Positions 1 to 4,412 of a stretch of 5,378 nucleotides of DNA are shown piece by piece. The stretch covers positions 1 through 5,378 of the forward strand of contig BEIR01000107.1 in the NCBI GenBank assembly GCA_002898855.1, read 5' to 3'. A program made the position numbers and the translations under genes. The notes below the pieces were generated by a model, which worked only from the letters and a program-made list of their open reading frames with translations, was not told where the DNA came from and searched no databases. Position 1 is the first letter of the stretch. Each line of letters begins with the position of its first letter. Source of the DNA: a bacterium HR41 (GTDB taxonomy: Bacteria > Actinomycetota > Thermoleophilia > Solirubrobacterales > Thermoleophilaceae).

Positions 1-34
1 GGCGCCGAATGGGTAACGATTTGGTCGAGCGAAG

Positions 35-493
35 TTGCCTCCCACGAGGGTCGCGGTAACAGCGGTGGTCTCCTCGCTCTTCGCCGCCGGGCTCGGCGCC
101 GGCGGGGCACTGCTCGCAGCGAGCGGCGACAGCGGCGAGAGGGCGCTGCCCGAAACCGTTACCCGCGTCGAGACCAAGACCGTGACGCGCACCCGCACGG
201 TGCAGCTGGTGCGCACGGTCACCGTCCCTGCGACCAACGAGACCGACCTTCCACCTGAGCTCGAGGCTCCAGACGTCAACTACCCCCTCCCCTACGGCGT
301 CCTCGGCACTGCGAGCGACGAAGACGGCGACGGCTGCGCCGACGAGTACACCGGCGCCTGCGTCGACCCCGACGCCGTCGACCTCGACTGCAGCGACATC
401 GGCGAGGAGATCGAAGTAACGTCGCTCGGCAACGACCCCTACGGCCTCGACGCCGACGGCGACGGGTACGCGTGCGAGAGCTATGGGTGGTGA
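35..493 (+). CDS. Secreted or membrane-anchored protein with C-terminal excalibur-like calcium-binding motif
   Basis: A 152-residue protein read from TTG at 35; an in-frame stop at 14-16 limits further extension. A GTG at 65 is an alternative start, and neither has a strong ribosome site. Residues 6-30 form an Ala/Gly/Leu-rich hydrophobic segment, so a signal peptide or N-terminal anchor is likely. Residues 41-65 are a Thr/Val/Arg-rich stretch typical of extracellular linkers in actinobacterial proteins. The C-terminal half has two Asp-rich loops, DEDGDG at 95-100 and DADGDGYACE at 139-148. The second, with DCSD at 118-121 and DPYGLD before the loop, resembles the excalibur domain (Cys, then LDxDGDGxACE), which is thought to bind calcium outside the cell. 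Cysteines 101, 109, 119 and 147 could form two disulfides. The biological role is unknown. The excalibur resemblance is read by eye, and the exact start is uncertain. Confidence 0.75.
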   Translation: MPPTRVAVTAVVSSLFAAGLGAGGALLAASGDSGERALPETVTRVETKTVTRTRTVQLVRTVTVPATNETDLPPELEAPDVNYPLPYGVLGTASDEDGDGCADEYTGACVDPDAVDLDCSDIGEEIEVTSLGNDPYGLDADGDGYACESYGW

Positions 494-768
494 GGGCTGG
501 TCGATGAAAGCTGCGCGAGCTTACTTCGCCGCCCACACGGCGCCGAGCAAGCCCGCCGCGTCAACGTCGTGCGAGCGTTTGGGGCGCAGTGGCGGCCAAC
601 GCCTTGTTTACCACCGCGCTCGCCTGGGTACCGACTACAAGAACCAGCGGTGTGGGTGCTCGCACGCCTGTCCGCCGCGGTCGTCGACCTAACGTCGCTG
701 GCGGACGCGCACCGCGATCTCAGCCCAGGCGTGCGCTCGCTCCCTCCTCCTAGCTAACGAGGTCAACC
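494..768. other. Intergenic stretch without a convincing gene
   Basis: About 275 bases separate the excalibur-type gene from the methyltransferase. Two short overlapping frames are open here. The one starting at ATG 504 has a GAGGG at 492-496, but its product is low in hydrophobic residues, rich in Ser/Arg/Cys and looks non-coding. A small inverted repeat, AAGCT at 508-512 with AGCTT at 518-522, lies just after the upstream stop codon. It could act as a weak terminator but lacks a real T tract. The right end holds the methyltransferase ribosome site. I found no recognisable RNA gene or promoter. Confidence 0.5.
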
Positions 769-1638
769 ATGCCCACCCTCGAAGAAATCAAGAGCAGGCA
801 GCAGGCGACTTGGGCTAGCGGCGACTACGGCAAAGTGGCTTGGGCCACGGTACCTCTCGCCGACTTGCTCGTCGAGGCGGTGCAACTGCGCCCAGGCGCG
901 AAAGTGCTCGACATCGCCACCGGCACCGGGCATGTCGCGCTCGCCGCCGCCCGGCGCTTCTGCGACGCGACCGGCATCGACTACGTGCCCGCGCTCCTCG
1001 AAGTGGCCCGCCGCCGCGCCGCCGCCGAGGGTCTCGAGGTCGACTTCGTCGAAGGGGACGCCGAAAACCTCCCCTGCCCCGACGGCCAATTCGATTACGT
1101 GCTCTCGACTATCGGCGCGATGTTCGCCCCCAACCAAGAGCGCGTAGCCAGCGAAATGCTGCGCGTCACCCGCCCCGGCGGCACGATCGGCATGATCAAC
1201 TGGACACCCGAGGGACTCGTTGGCGAGCTGTTCAAAACCGTCGCCCGCTACGCGCCGCCACCGTCGGAGCTCAAACCGGCCACCATGTGGGGCAGCGAAG
1301 AGCGAGTAAACGAACTGCTCGGGCCCGGCGCGTCGGACCTCTCGTTCACGCACGGGAAGATCACCATGGGGTTCCTCTCCCCCGAGCACTACGCCGACTT
1401 CTTCCTCACCTGGTACGGCCCAACCCACAAGGCGGCCGAACCGCTCGATCCAGCCACCCGCGACGCCTTCCGCGCCGACATCGTCGACGTGGCGAGCCGC
1501 TTCAACCGCGCCACCGACGGCACCGCCGCGATTGAATCGGAGTACCTGATCGTCAAGGCCACCAAACGCTGGCGCCCCCGGCAGCCAAGCGCCCCCGCGA
1601 GCCAAGCGCCCCCGGCAGGATTCGAACCTGCGACCTAG
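769..1638 (+). CDS. Class I SAM-dependent methyltransferase (UbiE/Methyltransf_11-like)
   Basis: The start is ATG 769, preceded by GAGGT at 759-763 with a five-base spacing. The 289-residue product has a Rossmann-type methyltransferase fold. Motif I is VLDIATGTGH at 46-55 (SAM-binding loop), the acidic end of strand 2 is GIDY at 69-72, the adenine-contact region is EGDAENLP at 95-102, and the post-motif LRVTRPGGTIGM is at 131-142. The order and spacing match small-molecule methyltransferases of the UbiE/COQ5 type. The substrate cannot be told; residues 145-265 would form the substrate-specific lid. Ordinary family members end near the equivalent of EYLIVKATKR (258-267). The remaining residues, 268-289, are Pro/Ala-rich and encoded by a tandem repeat and then by the antisense strand of tRNA-Arg, so the tail is probably a non-functional extension. 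It is convergent with that tRNA gene and has no obvious operon partner. Confidence 0.87.
   Translation: MPTLEEIKSRQQATWASGDYGKVAWATVPLADLLVEAVQLRPGAKVLDIATGTGHVALAAARRFCDATGIDYVPALLEVARRRAAAEGLEVDFVEGDAENLPCPDGQFDYVLSTIGAMFAPNQERVASEMLRVTRPGGTIGMINWTPEGLVGELFKTVARYAPPPSELKPATMWGSEERVNELLGPGASDLSFTHGKITMGFLSPEHYADFFLTWYGPTHKAAEPLDPATRDAFRADIVDVASRFNRATDGTAAIESEYLIVKATKRWRPRQPSAPASQAPPAGFEPAT
1572..1618. repeat. Tandem 17-bp repeat carrying copies of the tRNA-Arg 3' end
   Basis: Three direct copies follow each other with a 17-base period: 1572-1588, 1589-1605 and a third beginning at 1606. Copies one and two match at 15 of 17 bases; they share GCGCCCCCG and end in AGCCAA. The third copy, matching copy one over 1606-1618 (GCGCCCCCGGCAG), is the acceptor-stem 3' strand, discriminator and first T-stem bases of tRNA-Arg read on the opposite strand. 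In tRNA orientation, the 3' end of the tRNA gene is thus repeated twice directly downstream. The repeat also encodes the C-terminal tail of the methyltransferase. Confidence 0.8.
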
Positions 1639-1680
1639 GGATTAGAAGTCCCTCGCTCTGATCCGCTGAGCTACGGGGGC
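1607..1680 (-). tRNA. tRNA-Arg (anticodon UCU)
   Basis: Read on the minus strand from 1680, the gene folds into a full cloverleaf. The seven-pair acceptor stem is GCCCCCG with CGGGGGC. The D stem is GCTC/GAGC with loop AGCGGATCA, which includes the A20 typical of arginine tRNAs. The anticodon stem is AGGGA/TCCCT around loop CTTCTAA, giving anticodon TCT for AGA codons. The variable loop is AGGTC, and the T stem is GCAGG/CCTGC around TTCGAAT. The discriminator is G, complementary to C1607. CCA is not encoded, so the CCA-adding enzyme must complete it. Its 3' end overlaps the methyltransferase coding end on the opposite strand by 32 bases. No -10-like box is seen close upstream, so it may be transcribed together with tRNA-Pro. 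Confidence 0.96.
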
Positions 1681-1689
1681 TTGTCGGTC

Positions 1690-1772
1690 GGGGCACTGAT
1701 CGGCCGGTGCGCCGATCCGCGCACCGCCGGCACGCCAACACGTGTACCGCTCGGCGCACCGATCGGTGCCCC
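1690..1772. repeat. Nested inverted repeats filling the spacer between the two tRNA genes
   Basis: Several dyads overlap. CGGTGCGC at 1705-1712 pairs perfectly with GCGCACCG at 1719-1726 across a six-base loop. GATCGGC at 1698-1704 pairs with GCCGATC at 1711-1717, which competes with the first hairpin. GCACCGATCGGTGC at 1756-1769 is a perfect 14-base palindrome seven bases past the tRNA-Pro 3' end. The outer arms, 1690-1703 and 1759-1772, match as inverted copies at 13 of 14 bases. GCGCACCG recurs at 1754-1761. In the leftward transcript these could form hairpins guiding 3' processing or partial termination. None has a T tract, so a standard intrinsic terminator is not supported. Confidence 0.65.
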
Positions 1773-1776
1773 AACA

Positions 1777-1850
1777 TCGGGGCGGCCGGATTCGAACCGG
1801 CGACTTCGCGCCCCCAAAGCGCGCGCTCTACCAGGCTGAGCTACGCCCCG
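1777..1850 (-). tRNA. tRNA-Pro (anticodon UGG)
   Basis: The minus-strand sequence from 1850 folds into a complete cloverleaf. The acceptor stem CGGGGCG pairs with CGCCCCG, and the C1-G72 pair and A discriminator are typical of bacterial proline tRNAs. The D arm is GCTC/GAGC with loop AGCCTGGTA. The anticodon stem is CGCGC/GCGCG around loop TTTGGGG, giving anticodon TGG, which reads CCA and probably other CCN codons when modified. The variable loop is AAGTC, and the T arm is GCCGG/CCGGC around TTCGAAT. CCA is not encoded. It lies 96 bases upstream of tRNA-Arg on the same strand, and its 5' end faces the divergent DUF1015 gene. Confidence 0.97.
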
Positions 1851-1859
1851 GCCGCGCCA

Positions 1860-1865
1860 AGTCTA
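1860..1865 (-). promoter_or_regulatory. Candidate -10 box for tRNA-Pro
   Basis: On the minus strand this reads TAGACT, matching the actinobacterial TAnnnT -10 pattern. It ends nine bases before the mature tRNA-Pro 5' end, the right distance for a very short precursor leader. It is one of the few AT-containing patches in a region of almost pure G and C. No recognisable -35 box stands at 16-19 bases upstream, so the call rests on the -10 match and its position. Confidence 0.35.
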
Positions 1866-1942
1866 CGCTCGCGGCGGAGCCGCGCCGCCCCTGGCGGGCG
1901 CGGGCGTCCCCATCGCAGCCGCGGACAGCGGGCGAGCGGCGG

Positions 1943-1948
1943 TAGGGT
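1943..1948 (+). promoter_or_regulatory. Candidate -10 box placing a leaderless start at the DUF1015 gene
   Basis: TAGGGT fits TAnnnT and ends nine bases before ATG 1958. A transcript initiated at the usual distance from this box would begin at or within a few bases of the start codon, as in leaderless mRNAs common in actinobacteria. The AGGG inside the box could instead be a weak ribosome site ten bases from the ATG. The two readings cannot be separated by sequence alone. Confidence 0.3.
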
Positions 1949-1957
1949 GCCGGTCTG

Positions 1958-3292
1958 ATGCCCGAGGTCACCGCCTTCCCAGCGCTCCGCTACGACCCGA
2001 CACGCGCCGGGCGGCTCGACGAGCTCGTAGCGCCCCCCTACGACGTCGTCGACCCCGCCTGGCGGCGCGCGCTGCTCGCCACCAACCAACACAACGTCGT
2101 CGCCATCGACCTGCCCCACGAGGACCCCGACCATCCCGAACGCGCCAGCGACGACCCCTACGCCCGCGCCGCCGACACCGTCGCGCGCTGGCTCGCCGAG
2201 GGCATCCTCGTGCGCGAAACGCAGCCCGCCCTGTGGGTGCTGCGCCAGCGCTTCACCGCCCCCGACGGGCAGCTGCGCACCCGCACCGGCTTCTTCGCGC
2301 GCGTCCGTGTCGAGCCGCACGACGGAACGATCCGACCGCACGAACGCACACAACCGGGACCGAAAGAGGACCGTCTGCGCCTGACGCGCGCGACACGCCT
2401 CAACCTCTCGCCGATCTTCAGCGTCTTTCCCGACCCCGACGGAGCCGCGCGAGCGGCGCTCGCGACAGTCACCGCGCGTGACGCGACGCTGCGCTTCGCA
2501 GAGCACGACGGCACGAGCACCACCGTGTGGCGCGTCGACGACGACGAGCTCGTCGCTCGCCTGACAGCGCTCGCTGCCCGCGACGAGCTTCTGATCGCGG
2601 ACGGCCACCACCGCTACGAAACGGCACGCACCTACGCACGCGAGATCGCCGGCGAGGGCCCGCACCGCTTCACGCTCATGTTCCTGTGCCCGCTGTCGGA
2701 CCCGGGTCTCGAGCTCTACCCCATCCACCGGCTGCTCTCGGGACTCGACGAGCGGCGGCACACGGCACTGTGGGCAACGCTCGAGGAGCTCTTCGACCTT
2801 GAGGAGAGCGACCCGCCGCTGCCCGACGGGCCGCGGCAGGGCGCCCGCGACTGGGTGGCCGGGCGCTTCGGCGTCGTCGACCGTGCGCGCGGCCGCAGCG
2901 TCGTCGCCACCCTGCGCAAGGATGCGGCAGAGGACCTTCTCGCCGCCCTGCCTCCCGCTCTGCGCACACTCGACGCGGCGATACTCGAGCACCTGATCCT
3001 GAGACGGGCGCTGGAGATGAGCGACGACGACATCGCCAACAAGCGCGGCATCGCCTACACACCACGGTTCGAGCGCGCCCTGCAAGCGGTGGCGACAGGC
3101 GACGCCGACGTCGCCTTCGTGTTGCGTGCCACCCCGATCGACCAGGTGCGGGCGATCGCCGCCGCCGGCGTGCCGATGCCGCCGAAATCCACCTTCTTCT
3201 ACCCCAAGGTTCCGACGGGCGTGGTCTTCAACCCGCTCGACACAGGCGAAGACGAGGCTCCGAACCCCCACGACCGCAAGGCGGTGGCGTGA
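1958..3292 (+). CDS. DUF1015 family protein (conserved, function unknown)
   Basis: A 444-residue protein starting at ATG 1958. Family hallmarks occur in the expected order: an N-terminal VAPPYDVVDP at 24-33, IRPHERTQPGPKEDRL at 125-140 followed by LSPIFSVFPD at 150-159, the most conserved block ADGHHRYETA at 214-223, and a C-terminal VPMPPKSTFFYPKVPTG at 405-421. The length is close to the usual 400-450 residues, so the gene appears complete. It has no signal peptide or membrane segment and should be cytoplasmic. The two adjacent histidines in ADGHHRYETA suggest a catalytic or metal/ligand site, but that is inference; I know of no established reaction for the family. Its stop overlaps the start of the adenosyltransferase gene by four bases, so the two are probably translated as a coupled pair. 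A function near cobalamin or an adenosylcobalamin-dependent pathway is a guess from this context only. Confidence 0.93.
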   Translation: MPEVTAFPALRYDPTRAGRLDELVAPPYDVVDPAWRRALLATNQHNVVAIDLPHEDPDHPERASDDPYARAADTVARWLAEGILVRETQPALWVLRQRFTAPDGQLRTRTGFFARVRVEPHDGTIRPHERTQPGPKEDRLRLTRATRLNLSPIFSVFPDPDGAARAALATVTARDATLRFAEHDGTSTTVWRVDDDELVARLTALAARDELLIADGHHRYETARTYAREIAGEGPHRFTLMFLCPLSDPGLELYPIHRLLSGLDERRHTALWATLEELFDLEESDPPLPDGPRQGARDWVAGRFGVVDRARGRSVVATLRKDAAEDLLAALPPALRTLDAAILEHLILRRALEMSDDDIANKRGIAYTPRFERALQAVATGDADVAFVLRATPIDQVRAIAAAGVPMPPKSTFFYPKVPTGVVFNPLDTGEDEAPNPHDRKAVA

Positions 3293-3846
3293 AGATCTAC
3301 ACGCGCAAAGGCGACGACGGCAGCACCGGCCTTTGGTACGGCGGCCGTGTGCCGAAACACTCCGCTCGCCCCGAGGCGTACGGCACCGTCGACGAAGCGG
3401 GTTCGGCGCTCGCCCTCTGCCGCGCCGCCTGCGAGCGCGACAGCGAACTGCACCGCGACATTCTCTGGCTGCAGCGCCAGCTCTTCGTCTGCGGGGCGCA
3501 GCTCGCAACCGCGCCGACGGCCACGGCACGGCTCGAACCCGGCGTGTCGCGCATCGAACCGCAAGCCGTCGAAGAACTCGAGCGGATGATCGACCGCTAC
3601 ATGGAGCGCGTCGATCTGCCCCCGAAGTTCGTCATCCCCGGGGGCACGGAGCTCTCGGCGCGGCTCGACTTCGCGCGCACCGTGCTGCGGCGCGCGGAGC
3701 GTCGCGTCGCCGCGCTCGTCGCTGCGGGCGAGCTCGACGACGCCACGCTGCTCGCCTTTCTCAACCGTGCTTCGGACGCGGTGTGGGCGATGGCGCGCTA
3801 CGCCGACGAGCCGCAGCCCGAACTCTTCGAAGGTCGCGGCACCTGA
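3289..3846 (+). CDS. pduO: PduO-type ATP:cob(I)alamin adenosyltransferase
   Basis: A 185-residue enzyme starting at GTG 3289. It transfers the adenosyl group of ATP to cob(I)alamin, giving coenzyme B12 for enzymes such as methylmalonyl-CoA mutase. The PduO-type signature is clear. The N-terminal ATP-binding segment YTRKGDDGSTGL at 4-15 is followed by GRVPKHSARPEAYGTVDE at 19-36. The C-terminal block is FVIPGGTELSARLDFARTVL at 114-133, then RRAERRV at 134-140; Arg130, Arg134 and Glu137 fall at family active-site positions. LNRASDAVWAMARY follows at 158-171. Asp127 stands where many members have His (LHxAR). The length fits a single-domain trimeric ATR. The symbol names the family; there is no pdu operon here, and such genes are also annotated cobO or yvqK. 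The GTGA overlap with DUF1015 implies translational coupling. The start is fixed by the YTRKGD motif following almost directly. Confidence 0.95.
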   Translation: MKIYTRKGDDGSTGLWYGGRVPKHSARPEAYGTVDEAGSALALCRAACERDSELHRDILWLQRQLFVCGAQLATAPTATARLEPGVSRIEPQAVEELERMIDRYMERVDLPPKFVIPGGTELSARLDFARTVLRRAERRVAALVAAGELDDATLLAFLNRASDAVWAMARYADEPQPELFEGRGT

Positions 3847-3905
3847 AGCGAACTCGTTGTCGGTCGCGGGACGGGTGCCGAGGAATCTCGTAGCGTCAGC
3901 GAGCG

Positions 3906-3911
3906 GGAGGT
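3906..3911 (+). promoter_or_regulatory. Ribosome binding site that decides the OsmC-family start
   Basis: GGAGGT is a near-perfect anti-Shine-Dalgarno match. It lies one base from a GTG at 3913, too close to serve it, and ten bases from ATG 3922, a usable if slightly long spacing. This favours ATG 3922 as the start of the OsmC-like protein. Confidence 0.65.
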
Positions 3912-3921
3912 AGTGCAAGCG

Positions 3922-4317
3922 ATGAAAGCAGTGGCGCGCAGACTCGACGACGGCTACCAGCACGAGGTGTCGGTCCGACACCACCGCTTCTTGGCCGACG
4001 AACCCCCCTCCAACGGTGGACGCGACAGCGGACCGACACCGTTGGAGCTGTTGGCGGCCGCGCTCGCTTCGTGCAGCGCGATCACGCTCGAGATGTACGC
4101 CAAGCGCAAGGGCTGGGATGTAGGTCGGGTCGAGGTCGAGGTCGACTACGAACCGGCGCAGCGGGGTGCACCGACGCGCTTCGACATCACGGTCAAGCTC
4201 CCCCGCCATCTGAGCGAAGAGCAGCAGGAGCGGCTGATGCAGATAGTCGCCAAATGCCCCGTGCACCGCACGCTCGAGGGCGAGGCGATGTTCCGCGAAG
4301 AGCTGAAACTCGTTTGA
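3922..4317 (+). CDS. OsmC/Ohr family protein (probable thiol peroxidase-like)
   Basis: A 131-residue protein from ATG 3922; an in-frame GTG at 3913 would add three residues but is too close to the ribosome site. The OsmC fold is visible as GGRDSGPTPLELLAAALASC at 32-51, continuing SAITLEMYAKRKG, and the C-terminal CPVHRTLEG at 112-120. Cys51 and Cys112 correspond to the two redox-active cysteines that reduce organic hydroperoxides in OsmC and Ohr. The sequence is nearest to the short YhfA/OsmC-like branch (GPTPLELLAAALASCSAITL), whose physiological substrate is less certain than that of true Ohr. No membrane segment is present; the protein should be a cytoplasmic domain-swapped dimer. It follows the adenosyltransferase by 75 bases with no clear terminator, so it may share its transcript. 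Specific peroxide activity is inferred from family and cysteines only. Confidence 0.92.
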   Translation: MKAVARRLDDGYQHEVSVRHHRFLADEPPSNGGRDSGPTPLELLAAALASCSAITLEMYAKRKGWDVGRVEVEVDYEPAQRGAPTRFDITVKLPRHLSEEQQERLMQIVAKCPVHRTLEGEAMFREELKLV

Positions 4318-4336
4318 ACGGCCGCCAGCGAGGACG

Positions 4337-4377
4337 CGCGAGCTGGTCTCGCGGTCGGGACCGTCGCTTCTGAAGCG
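4337..4377. repeat. Two small inverted repeats between the OsmC-like and MASE1 genes
   Basis: CGCGAG at 4337-4342 pairs with CTCGCG at 4348-4353 across a five-base loop. CGCTTC at 4365-4370 pairs with GAAGCG at 4372-4377 around a single T, a 13-base dyad. The first could be a weak hairpin after the OsmC-like gene; it has no T tract. The second has the geometry of a regulator half-site pair and lies 35 bases before the MASE1 start codon. Both are short enough to occur by chance in GC-rich DNA. Confidence 0.3.
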
Positions 4378-4412
4378 GAGGACACGCTCGACGAAGCCGT
4401 GCAGGACTCAAG

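Noticed and set aside
504..692. Small plus-strand open frame with GAGGG seven bases before its ATG
   Set aside because: Codon third positions are less GC-biased than in the real genes, the composition is unlike a folded protein, and an overlapping frame is equally open.
763..1605. Minus-strand open frame opposite the methyltransferase
   Set aside because: The plus frame has SAM-binding motifs and a good ribosome site; the reverse frame is a shadow.
1572..1680. Integrated element bounded by tRNA 3'-end repeats
   Set aside because: The copies are only 17 bases apart with nothing between them, and there is no integrase or foreign gene in the window.
1698..1726. Intrinsic terminator after tRNA-Pro
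   Set aside because: The hairpins are strong but no T tract follows in the minus-strand direction.
1707..1958. Short plus-strand open frames over the tRNA-Pro gene, including one from 1742 to 1945
   Set aside because: They read the antisense strand of tRNA-Pro (GGRIRTGDFAPPKRA-type peptide), a well-known annotation artefact.
1841..3529. Long minus-strand open frame of 562 codons opposite DUF1015
   Set aside because: It is a GC-rich mirror frame of a clear family member; the product is Arg/Gly/Ala-rich without motifs and also runs over the tRNA-Pro end.
3199..4266. Minus-strand open frame of 355 codons opposite the adenosyltransferase and OsmC-like genes
   Set aside because: Both plus-strand genes have unmistakable family motifs; the reverse frame has none.
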